Shown one piece after another: positions 13,274-20,250 of a stretch of 23,179 nucleotides of DNA (position 1 is its first letter; each line of letters begins with the position of its first letter). The translations under genes were made by a program, and so were the position numbers. The DNA comes from a virus: positions 1 through 23,179 of IMG/VR virus record IMGVR_UViG_3300008952_000316. One strand, 5' to 3'. Under the pieces are notes generated by a model that saw only the letters and a list, made by a program, of their open reading frames with translations, was not told the origin of the DNA and searched no databases.

Positions 13274-14144
13274 TAGATTCTCCCCTATTAAAATATTCCT
13301 TCATAGTAAATAACTTTTTAGAAGAAATTATTTCAAACCCCGTTTTATATTTTGGTTCTATTAGTTTATTATAATCAATATTCATTTTACACATAATTGG
13401 TCTATAGTGTAAAGTCAATTCTTTTGGATCCACCAACATTTGCCCAGTAGTTCTCATTTTTTCTTTACCTGTATCTAACCTGAGTGGATTCATTTGCGGA
13501 TCTTTGTTATCAGTATTAGAACAAACATCGAAAATATCTTTTGGTTCTTTAATTCTTTTAAGATTATCCTTAACCATTTTCAATCTGGTATCACTACTTA
13601 ATCTATCTTTTTTCTGTTTGGGATTATCTGTCTGATAACCACTCCAAGGTATTAATACCCCGTGATTAGTTCTTAAAACTGTATCACCAACCCCAATTTT
13701 CTTAACTTCACTATAATATTTTTTATTAGGACCATGATAATCTTCAAAAGCACCTTCCAATATATACATCGTCTTTGAATCAAAAACCAAAGTATTCCCA
13801 GGAATTTCATCAGCAACTAAAGTATCTAATGCCTTTTCAACAGTTTTTTCCAATAAAGCTTTCCTAATCCTTATACCATCTGGTGCATAATAATTTTCAT
13901 CCCTACCAGTAGCTTTATCTGCTTCGTCTTCATCTTTCTTAACCATAACAGCAGCAGAAAGTATAGAAACACCAAATTCATTTAATCCTTCACTATACTT
14001 AGTTTTTTCATCAAGTAGATAAAATCGTTCTATTCCACCCTTAAAACTACGTTTAAAATTAACAGTTGCCTGATAATTTCTGTCGCGTTGTTTGAATCCT
14101 ACCCACCCTACTTCGGGGAAATATTTTCCTAATACGATACACAC
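13266..14144 (-). CDS. Ntn-hydrolase-like amidase (choloylglycine hydrolase / C45 type)
   Basis: The start is GTG 14144 (GAGGA upstream), which places Cys at residue 2, free to become the N-terminal nucleophile once Met is removed. The following F-K-Q-R-D-R-N-Y (R20, D21, N23), N-E-F-G (55-58), G-N-T-L-V-F-D...Y-I-L-E (116-130) and R-T-N-H-G (158-162) appear in the order known from linear-amide Ntn hydrolases such as bile-salt hydrolase, penicillin V acylase and C45 acyltransferases. These cut or transfer acyl groups on non-peptide C-N bonds. Length (292 aa) fits. No signal peptide, so it acts in the cytoplasm or inside the virion. The substrate is unknown. Confidence 0.65.
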   Translation of the reverse strand: MCIVLGKYFPEVGWVGFKQRDRNYQATVNFKRSFKGGIERFYLLDEKTKYSEGLNEFGVSILSAAVMVKKDEDEADKATGRDENYYAPDGIRIRKALLEKTVEKALDTLVADEIPGNTLVFDSKTMYILEGAFEDYHGPNKKYYSEVKKIGVGDTVLRTNHGVLIPWSGYQTDNPKQKKDRLSSDTRLKMVKDNLKRIKEPKDIFDVCSNTDNKDPQMNPLRLDTGKEKMRTTGQMLVDPKELTLHYRPIMCKMNIDYNKLIEPKYKTGFEIISSKKLFTMKEYFNRGESNV

Positions 14145-14215
14145 GAATTTTTTCCTCGTTTATCGATCTTATTTTCAACAGTTTTCTGCGAATTTTCCTA
14201 ATTTTTAAATTACTA

Positions 14216-14782
14216 TTATAATACACCCAATCCAACTCCAACATCAGAATACAATTGAGCTTTCTGACCATTATCTAAACTATTAGGTATTCCACTAAAA
14301 AAAAGTTCTACATTATTATCTACCACTGCTTGTCTCATCTTAGAAGCCGACATACCTTCAACACCCTCAGCATCAGGATCTCTTTCACCTGCACTAGATA
14401 CAATAATTTTTTCAAACTTGTAATATCCATGGGATGATGCTTTTCCATTATATTTATTCAATAATGCATCAAATGATTTTATTCTATCACTGCCTACTAT
14501 CATACACACCGAATCATAACCCATTTCATACAATTCCACAAGAATCTGTAAGGCATCTCTAGAATCACTAGATATAATATCAGATCTATATTCAGGAAAA
14601 ATCTTTTTCATCCAATACAATTTAGTCTTATATTTCAACGGATCTTTTTTGCCAGTAGTATGACTCAAATAAATGAAATAATCAGCATTATATTTATTTG
14701 CATATTTGAACCCAAAATCCAACAATTTACCATGACCAATAGTAGGTGGATTAAACCTACCGAAAGTAAATGTAGCTTTCAT
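14216..14782 (-). CDS. Nucleotidyltransferase (cytidylyltransferase / NMN adenylyltransferase-like)
   Basis: The 188-aa protein begins M-K-A-T-F-T-F-G-R-F-N-P-P-T-I-G-H, the first nucleotide-binding motif (T14-x-G-H17). It later has V-G-S-D-R (95-99) and G-M-S-A-S-K-M-R (142-149), equivalent to the ISSTxxR motif. These enzymes join a nucleoside triphosphate to a phosphorylated substrate (NMN, pantetheine, glycerol or choline phosphate), releasing pyrophosphate. The exact substrate is open. ATG 14782 is chosen because it has GGAG upstream, begins at the family motif and overlaps the stop of the 51-aa ORF as ATGA. Neighbours are a glycosyltransferase and a ligase-like gene. Confidence 0.85.
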   Translation of the reverse strand: MKATFTFGRFNPPTIGHGKLLDFGFKYANKYNADYFIYLSHTTGKKDPLKYKTKLYWMKKIFPEYRSDIISSDSRDALQILVELYEMGYDSVCMIVGSDRIKSFDALLNKYNGKASSHGYYKFEKIIVSSAGERDPDAEGVEGMSASKMRQAVVDNNVELFFSGIPNSLDNGQKAQLYSDVGVGLGVL

Positions 14783-14934
14783 TTGTTTTCTCCAAAATAT
14801 TTTTTCCAAAGACCACCGACAAACCCCACAACCCAGAACACATCATATAAAAACGACAAAAAACAACGAAACAGAAAACTTCCCACTGGTGATGTAAAAC
14901 AAATATATCCAATAGTCTGTGAAATTAATTTCAT
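14779..14934 (-). CDS. 51-aa membrane protein
   Basis: The frame from ATG 14934 lies 3 nt after the glycosyltransferase stop and ends in an ATGA overlap with the nucleotidyltransferase, so it exactly fills the gap. The product has two hydrophobic stretches (about 6-30 and 32-42) rich in Phe, Cys and Gly (VGSFLFRCFLSFLYDVFWVV) and a basic end (L-W-K-K-Y-F-G-E-N-K). Precise packing on both sides supports a real gene. It could anchor or accompany the neighbouring transferases; no family recognised. Confidence 0.65.
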   Translation of the reverse strand: MKLISQTIGYICFTSPVGSFLFRCFLSFLYDVFWVVGFVGGLWKKYFGENK

Positions 14935-14937
14935 TAT

Positions 14938-15714
14938 TTATCCCAATTTCAAATTTTTTCTTAGAATCGATGATGTAGTTTTTTTCATCCATCTCCTTGT
15001 TTCTTTCCCACAAACTACATCAATTATTGCACCCAAATCAATAGATTGAATTTCTTTACCCATTTTAAATAATCTTTTCTGAACAACTCTACTAGCCAAA
15101 CCAGCAGTAGGAATACATAAATCTACATCATCTATATTTTCGAGTACTTTTGGAAACCACTCATCCATTTTATAATAAGAATCATTATTAGGGACCTTAA
15201 CAAAATAATCTATTCTACCTAAAAATTGTTCCAAATAAGCCATTTCTTCTTTTGAGTCCCAACAATTAATTAACATTTTCTTTTTAGGTTTTATATTCTC
15301 ATCCATAAAATCAATTATTAATTCTGGTTCAAATGTAGTTAAATAAGGTATAAAAGAATGAGATTCATAAAATCCATTCTCTACACCTATGAGTTTTAAT
15401 GCTTTCTCTGTCCTATCATAATCAATCAAATCTAATCCCTCAGGTCTGAACCATCCCTCTTTTCCCCCAACCATACCATCTTCAATAGGATATCTATCAT
15501 ATATCATTGCTTTAATAAAATTTGGATGTTCAATTTTAAATGCTTCTTCTAGTTCTTCTGCTAATTCTGGTGAATATTTATGATACCCATCATTTTCACC
15601 TATCATAACATAAAAATCACCATCACCAAATCTAGTATAAAATAATCTTTTTTCTGCTTTTAATAATAAATTCAATTTATTTAATGTAGAACGTGTATCA
15701 TTTGTAGAAATCAT
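14938..15714 (-). CDS. GT-D-type glycosyltransferase (DUF1792-like)
   Basis: The 258-aa protein has R-F-G-D-G-D-F-Y (28-35), the signature of the GT-D glycosyltransferase fold, where the Asp residues hold the metal and sugar nucleotide. Y-H-K-Y-S-P-E-L-A-E-E-L follows, as in that family. The C-terminal half has alternating strands and helices ending D-L-G-A-I-I-D-V. It should transfer a sugar from an NDP-sugar in the cytoplasm. In phages such enzymes may act on modified DNA bases, or on virion or host surface glycans. Its place between the ligase-like and nucleotidyltransferase genes, about 2 kb from the TET/JBP-like oxygenase, leaves both open. Confidence 0.75.
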   Translation of the reverse strand: MISTNDTRSTLNKLNLLLKAEKRLFYTRFGDGDFYVMIGENDGYHKYSPELAEELEEAFKIEHPNFIKAMIYDRYPIEDGMVGGKEGWFRPEGLDLIDYDRTEKALKLIGVENGFYESHSFIPYLTTFEPELIIDFMDENIKPKKKMLINCWDSKEEMAYLEQFLGRIDYFVKVPNNDSYYKMDEWFPKVLENIDDVDLCIPTAGLASRVVQKRLFKMGKEIQSIDLGAIIDVVCGKETRRWMKKTTSSILRKNLKLG

Positions 15715-15717
15715 ATA

Positions 15718-16968
15718 TCATTTATCCCAATTTTTCTCAACATTAAAATTGTTGAAAGAAAATTCTAATCTATCAACTAACTTAACAGCACTCCCATCTT
15801 TATCTATAGCAACAAATCCTTCAGGATTTACTACCTTATACCCATTCTTAGTACGAATAAAAGTGCTTGTATCAGCTTTTGCCCCTTCATTAAGTTTGTC
15901 CACAATTAGATTTTTGGCTTCCACCAAAAACCCCTGAAAGGAAATAACTGCTTCTAAAGTTTTTCTTGTTGATACAATTGTATCCAAATACTGTTCTTTC
16001 TGATTCCGTTTAATTCTTTTAGACTCTTCACGTTTAACCTTTCCAATAACTTTATCTTCCCAAAATTCATCAAAATATTTTATGTATTGGGAAATATGAG
16101 AATTCGGGTTTTTAACCATTTTCCCACTTCTTATTTTGGAATTATAAAATGTTTTTAGTTTAGAACCAATAGCACCCGAAGGATAAGTTAATTCCTGATT
16201 CATGAATTCTTTATATTTTCCACTATCAATTTTATGAAACATTTTCCCAGCATTAGAAAGAAACTTAGTAACAACATCAGTTTCTGAAGAAGTCATAGTA
16301 ACAGACCCCGATTTATCAGGATACTCAGCACTTTGATACCAAACATTTGAGGTTTTTTTCAACCCACTGACATCTGCACCAAAAGAAGCATCCATATCAG
16401 GTAAACTAGAACCTTGATATGTAGTATGAAAAACAATCCCAATATTAGAAACCAATATTTCATCTGCGAGTTCACTTTTTTCGGGAACAGCATAAACAAT
16501 AGTATTCGGTTGAAATGTAATATACCTTTCACCATCTATTGTGGTATATTGAATATCTTCTTTGGTAAACATCATATCGCCTTGCAATACATTAGTAATT
16601 CCCAAAGAAGATAATTCCTTTAATGCAATACGAAGTTTTGATGCAAGTCCACCTGAAATCCCATAATATTCTATATCACCTTCGTGTTTAATCAACTTAG
16701 CAGTTTTAGAAAACACTGCTTTAGTCCCAACAAAAAATTGATCGTCTTCAGGATCAATGCCACAAAATATAGCAGGAGCTCCATCCCACTTAACAGTAAC
16801 ATCGACTTTATCCGGAGATCTGCCTGCTAACATATCCCTAAGTGACCTTAAGAAATTGATAGCAGACCTACCGCCCTCAAAACCTGCATTCAGAATTTCA
16901 TCTTCAAGATGTTCCAAATGCAGATTCTTACCAGAACCTTCAGACAAGAATTCTATAAATCCTCGCAC
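15718..16968 (-). CDS. 416-aa ligase/nucleotidyltransferase-like protein with capsid-targeting-like N-terminus
   Basis: The start is GTG 16968 (GGAG 7 nt upstream), 22 nt after a TATAAATA late box. The N-terminus M-R-G-F-I-E-F-L-S-E|G fits the T4 gp21 site exactly: (L/I)-x-Glu then Gly, with Glu at position 10 as in T4 internal proteins. Residues 56-66 read V-T-V-K-W-D-G-A-P-A-I. This resembles motif I (KxDG) of DNA/RNA ligases and capping enzymes, whose Lys (K60) takes the AMP. Q-G-D-M-M-F (129-134) and G-I-V-F-H (177-181) fit weakly to motifs III and IV, but the motif IV Glu is missing. I infer a divergent covalent nucleotidyltransferase that may be packaged. An inactive relative is possible. 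Confidence 0.7.
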   Translation of the reverse strand: MRGFIEFLSEGSGKNLHLEHLEDEILNAGFEGGRSAINFLRSLRDMLAGRSPDKVDVTVKWDGAPAIFCGIDPEDDQFFVGTKAVFSKTAKLIKHEGDIEYYGISGGLASKLRIALKELSSLGITNVLQGDMMFTKEDIQYTTIDGERYITFQPNTIVYAVPEKSELADEILVSNIGIVFHTTYQGSSLPDMDASFGADVSGLKKTSNVWYQSAEYPDKSGSVTMTSSETDVVTKFLSNAGKMFHKIDSGKYKEFMNQELTYPSGAIGSKLKTFYNSKIRSGKMVKNPNSHISQYIKYFDEFWEDKVIGKVKREESKRIKRNQKEQYLDTIVSTRKTLEAVISFQGFLVEAKNLIVDKLNEGAKADTSTFIRTKNGYKVVNPEGFVAIDKDGSAVKLVDRLEFSFNNFNVEKNWDK

Positions 16969-16989
16969 CTATAAACTCCATTTATTAGC

Positions 16990-16997
16990 TATTTATA
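16990..16997 (-). promoter_or_regulatory. TATAAATA late promoter for the ligase-like gene
   Basis: A TATAAATA octamer stands 22 nt before the GTG start, leaving a short leader with its own GGAG. It lies just past the 26-aa ORF. The best-placed late box in the window. Confidence 0.7.
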
Positions 16998-16998
16998 A

Positions 16999-17079
16999 TT
17001 ACCAAAGCTTCGCAACAAACAATAGCAAAAAAACGGAAATTAAAATAGCTGTAGATAAGCTAAAAACCCATTTAGTCAT
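16999..17079 (-). CDS. 26-aa single-span membrane peptide
   Basis: ATG 17079 has AAAGG about 8 nt upstream and follows the oxygenase stop by 3 nt. The product MTKWVFSLSTAILISVFLLL, ending in F-V-A-K-L-W, is almost entirely one membrane span with a Lys near each end. Position and ribosome site support it; homology cannot be judged at this length. Confidence 0.5.
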   Translation of the reverse strand: MTKWVFSLSTAILISVFLLLFVAKLW

Positions 17080-17082
17080 TAA

Positions 17083-17877
17083 TTACACCTTTCCCGCAAA
17101 AGCGATACAAATGTATCGAGTTCCACTAGTAACTGGTCTCGCACCATGTTTATGACCACAATATCCCGGATGAAAAGCCATCCACCCTTTAGGCAAATTA
17201 ACTGTTACACCCCATTTATCAAAATATGTTCCCCCACCTTCAAAATCGTCATTCAAAGTTGTGACAAAAGTAATAGCAGATTGATCATGATGAATATCTA
17301 AATGAGATTGATTTTGGACTTCATACTTAGCAATAAAAGTTTCAGACAAAAAATTACCTTTTTCTATATTCCATACATCACACGCTATTGGATAAGCATA
17401 TTGAGTAAGATAATCTTCATATGTCTCATCCCAATTTCTTCCATCAGGTCCACCCATTTCTATTAATGGAATATCCGTAGTAGGATAATTATCATGTCTA
17501 TCAGATGTCCAACCATCACACTGTTCCGCATCCGCTATTAAAGTATCACAGAAAAGATGTGTGAAGAAAGGCATCTTATAAATATTTATTCCAACGTTAT
17601 TAATCTTAATTTCTTCTACCACAAGATTAGCAGAAACATTATTATAAATTTCAGGAACCAAAAAATCCCTTTCGGCTTCTTTAGATTCCCTAACATTATT
17701 TTCTATTTGAATAGCATTTGCAACAGGCTTTTTCCTAGTCTGTGTTGCGGACTCTGATCGAATAGGATTATCTGGCAATGCAGTTTGTTGCACATCTAAT
17801 GTCGGGACTTCTTGTGGATTAACAGTTTTTGTAATATCTAAACTTTCCCTAATTATTTCAGGTTGAAATTCTACCAT
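17083..17877 (-). CDS. 2OG-Fe(II) oxygenase, prolyl/lysyl hydroxylase type, with disordered N-terminal extension
   Basis: Residues 1-90 are polar, Pro/Gln/Glu-rich and probably disordered. The oxygenase core follows, with H196-H-D198 as iron ligands, E-G-G-G-T-Y-F (213-219), then H244-G-A-R-P-V-T-S-G-T-R254, giving the distal His and the 2OG-binding Arg. This is the P4Hc (prolyl 4-hydroxylase/PLOD-like) pattern. The likely reaction is hydroxylation of a protein side chain, target unknown. The disordered extension could tether it to a partner. It follows the TET/JBP-like gene by 10 nt. AAGGAG precedes ATG 17877. Confidence 0.87.
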   Translation of the reverse strand: MVEFQPEIIRESLDITKTVNPQEVPTLDVQQTALPDNPIRSESATQTRKKPVANAIQIENNVRESKEAERDFLVPEIYNNVSANLVVEEIKINNVGINIYKMPFFTHLFCDTLIADAEQCDGWTSDRHDNYPTTDIPLIEMGGPDGRNWDETYEDYLTQYAYPIACDVWNIEKGNFLSETFIAKYEVQNQSHLDIHHDQSAITFVTTLNDDFEGGGTYFDKWGVTVNLPKGWMAFHPGYCGHKHGARPVTSGTRYICIAFAGKV

Positions 17878-17887
17878 TTTATACTCC

Positions 17888-18994
17888 TTAAAAAAATTGT
17901 TCTAAACTTCCTTGTTGAGATTCATACCAATTCACAAATTCTTTGGTATCCCACATTCCTTCTTTAACATATCCTTCATGTTGTACATATTCCCATTCAG
18001 CAGTATTCCACATTCCAGCTTCATACCCAAACACTTCAAAAAACTTCTCCCTCAATTTTTCATGTTCTATTGTACTACATCCAGACAACTTCTCTCTATA
18101 ATAACAAACCAAAGATAATCTTCCTTGTTTAGGATCATCAAATTCTATAGGAGTATTTCCATGAACTTCATGGACATCCATACCGACAAAATCTCTAGGC
18201 CTTGCATTTATAGCCACTCTATACTTTGGTATTACTGTATACCCCCCTTTATAATCACCATGTCCAACAATAATAAGAATTCCAAAACCACTAGGTAAAT
18301 CACCAGCATCTTTATGTCCTGCTGTTCTAAAATTTTTATTAATCGTTACAGTGGAAAATACGGTATTATCTATAATAAAACCATTATCCGTTTTTTCAAC
18401 CCATTTCTTTTGGTTTGCCCAACGATCAGAAATATGATATTCAAAACGACTACTTATTTGTTGTAGAAAAGGAATTCCAGACTTAAATTTATCAGAATTT
18501 CCTTTATTGAATGCTGTTTCTCTACAAAAAGGAAATCTAGGATATCTATCAAAATACCCAGCAATCCCAGCTTCCACTCTATTAGCATAATTTGTATCAG
18601 AAACAGATCCATCTTTTCTGATAACTTTTCTCATAAATTTCTTTGTGTTAGGATCTTCATCAGGGTCATAATAAAATTTCCTAATCGGATTTTTCTGTGT
18701 ACGACTATGTACCTGATGGTTTTCTTCTGAAACAGGACCTGCTGCTACTCCTCTATTATCTGTAACATTAACTGCAGCGTTAAACGCTTCATAAGCAATC
18801 ATCTGATCCTCATCAGAAAAAGCATTCTTTTCAAACACACATAATAATTCCCTTTCACCCTCAGCGTTTGGAGTTTTCCAAATTTTACAGGATTCGTTTA
18901 TAACAATATCATAATTGGAATCATCTAACCATTCCCCTAACAAATAGTCTTGATCCTCGCCTTGATACTGATCATCTAAATAAATATCTTTCAC
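17888..18994 (-). CDS. TET/JBP-like 2OG-Fe(II) oxygenase (candidate DNA-base oxidase)
   Basis: The start is GTG 18994, with AAGGAG 6 nt upstream and a promoter immediately before. The C-terminal domain reads T-V-T-I-N-K-N-F-R-T-A-G-H-K-D (H227, D229), D-L-P-S-G-F-G, G-G-Y-T-V-I-P, D-V-H-E-V-H-G-N (distal His H278) and R-L-S-L-V-C-Y-Y-R (R292). This N-x-N-F-R-T...HxD...S-G-F-G...H-G-N...R-x-S order is characteristic of TET/JBP enzymes, which oxidise the methyl of 5-methylcytosine or thymine in DNA. Residues 1-190 are a domain I cannot name. The tail repeats G-M-W-N/D-T-x-E-W/F. Free small-molecule substrates are an alternative. Confidence 0.8.
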   Translation of the reverse strand: MKDIYLDDQYQGEDQDYLLGEWLDDSNYDIVINESCKIWKTPNAEGERELLCVFEKNAFSDEDQMIAYEAFNAAVNVTDNRGVAAGPVSEENHQVHSRTQKNPIRKFYYDPDEDPNTKKFMRKVIRKDGSVSDTNYANRVEAGIAGYFDRYPRFPFCRETAFNKGNSDKFKSGIPFLQQISSRFEYHISDRWANQKKWVEKTDNGFIIDNTVFSTVTINKNFRTAGHKDAGDLPSGFGILIIVGHGDYKGGYTVIPKYRVAINARPRDFVGMDVHEVHGNTPIEFDDPKQGRLSLVCYYREKLSGCSTIEHEKLREKFFEVFGYEAGMWNTAEWEYVQHEGYVKEGMWDTKEFVNWYESQQGSLEQFF

Positions 18995-19016
18995 AATTTT
19001 CTCCTTTATACTACAT

Positions 19017-19045
19017 ATTATACCATATTTAGACATCTTTGGCAA
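19017..19045 (-). promoter_or_regulatory. Host sigma70-type promoter for the TET/JBP-like gene
   Basis: TTGCCA (19045-19040), 17-bp spacer, TATAAT (19022-19017) with TGG before it. AAGGAG and GTG 18994 follow at once, so the leader is under 20 nt. Confidence 0.85.
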
Positions 19046-19047
19046 GC

Positions 19048-19650
19048 TTAAAATGTCAAGAAAAATACTTGCATCAATCTCATTTTACCCTTGTCATGTT
19101 TATCACCAAAATAATTAGAAGTTCTATGAAAAAATTTTGCGTTAAATATAACCATTCTATTATATTTATACTTTACACTATCATATTTCACCCAAGCAGT
19201 ATCATAATTTTGTAAACAAGCTTCAGTGTTTTGAATATCAGCATATATATTATTACTATAATCTATCCCAAACTCCCCCTTCTTCCCACTTTTTTTATGA
19301 ATATAAAAATCTGTTCCACAATCATAGTCAGGATATTCCTTATTCAAATAAACTAAAGCAGAATAAACAACCCCATGTTGATCATCAGTATGTACCCAAG
19401 GATTATCTTCAACAGAATTAAGTTGAAAACCACCAAACCCTCTCTCCCCCCAATAATTCATTTTTTTATTAAACAATTTTTCAAATACATTTTTAACGGG
19501 AAGATTATGATTACCCCCAGTAGCCTCGGTTCGCATTCCAGGATATCCTTCAGTATCTTCAAAAACTTGACTTAAAGCATAATTTCTAACCATATCAGGA
19601 TCATCATAAAAATCGTCAATTATCAAATATAAAACATCATCCCAAATCAT
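19048..19650 (-). CDS. 2OG-Fe(II) oxygenase-like protein, DUF6445-type, second copy
   Basis: Using ATG 19650 (GAGG about 9 nt upstream) the protein has 200 residues; a TTG at 19665 would add five. The core has W-V-H-T-D, Y-S-A-L-V-Y-L-N, C-G-T-D-F-Y, then N-R-M-V-I-F...F-F-H-R-T-S-N-Y-F-G...R-L-M-Q-V-F-F. Numbered from 19650 the ligands are H87, D89 and H175, with R191 for 2-oxoglutarate. It is clearly related to the adjacent gene upstream (same motif order), so a tandem duplication is likely. Both begin with the I-x-D-D-F-Y-D pattern. The biochemical substrate of this family is not known to me. It ends just before the promoter at 19.03 kb. Confidence 0.8.
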   Translation of the reverse strand: MIWDDVLYLIIDDFYDDPDMVRNYALSQVFEDTEGYPGMRTEATGGNHNLPVKNVFEKLFNKKMNYWGERGFGGFQLNSVEDNPWVHTDDQHGVVYSALVYLNKEYPDYDCGTDFYIHKKSGKKGEFGIDYSNNIYADIQNTEACLQNYDTAWVKYDSVKYKYNRMVIFNAKFFHRTSNYFGDKHDKGKMRLMQVFFLTF

Positions 19651-20242
19651 AATCTTCGACCTCAAAAAAGAAACACTGGAACAACCTAGAATTTTTTAAC
19701 GTATCACCAAAATAATTATTTGCACAATGCCACATTCCAGCATCATATAAAACTAATCTATTAAACTTATATCCTATATAATCAATTATAGACCATTTAG
19801 TTTTATCTTGTCCATCGGCCATATACTTATCATCTTCCACATCATTACCACTACACACATAAGTATTAGATTCCAAATGTTTAAAAAATGTAGTACCGTA
19901 ATCCCCTGGAGGTGGATTTGGATGTAAAAATATCAAAGCTGCATGAGTACAACCTTTGGTTTGATCTTTATGTATCCAAGTCTGTTCTCCGTGTAAAACA
20001 TACTGGAATCCTCCATTATAACTATTATCCCACTTCAATATAGTCCTACCAAAATATGTTTCTAAAAATTGTTTAACGCCCAGATTATGATTAAGAGAAT
20101 TTTCTTTTGGTAACAAACTATTATCCCTACTCCTAAACCCAGGATAATTACCAACAATATCATACTCTAAACCTAAAGCATACTTTCTAACATCATTTGG
20201 TGTATCATAAAAATCATCAAAAACAGTTATCATATTTTTCAT
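19637..20242 (-). CDS. 2OG-Fe(II) oxygenase-like protein, DUF6445-type, first copy
   Basis: The 201-aa product starts M-I-T-V-F-D-D-F-Y-D-T-P-N-D-V-R-K-Y-A-L, a leader shared with its neighbour. Iron ligands are predicted at H91 and D93 (W-I-H-K-D) and H172 (M-W-H-C-A-N-N-Y-F-G), with R186 (S-R-L-F-Q-C-F-F-F). All are conserved between the two copies, so both look active. Between the strands it has a longer P-N-P-P-P-G-D-Y-G-T-T-F-F loop. The stop overlaps the next start by 14 nt. Function unknown beyond the oxygenase fold; hydroxylation of a protein, lipid or nucleobase is possible. Confidence 0.82.
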   Translation of the reverse strand: MKNMITVFDDFYDTPNDVRKYALGLEYDIVGNYPGFRSRDNSLLPKENSLNHNLGVKQFLETYFGRTILKWDNSYNGGFQYVLHGEQTWIHKDQTKGCTHAALIFLHPNPPPGDYGTTFFKHLESNTYVCSGNDVEDDKYMADGQDKTKWSIIDYIGYKFNRLVLYDAGMWHCANNYFGDTLKNSRLFQCFFFEVEDYDLG

Positions 20243-20250
20243 TATTCACA

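Noticed and set aside
14059-14271. 70-codon basic frame on the minus strand between the nucleotidyltransferase and the Ntn-hydrolase-like gene
   Set aside because: It overlaps both real genes in another frame, has no ribosome site and an Arg/Lys/Ile composition typical of a shadow frame.
9264-17783. Other TTGCCA hexamers within coding sequence (for example in nrdJ and the 17.1-17.9 kb oxygenase)
   Set aside because: No TATAAT-like sequence at 16-18 bp downstream on the minus strand.
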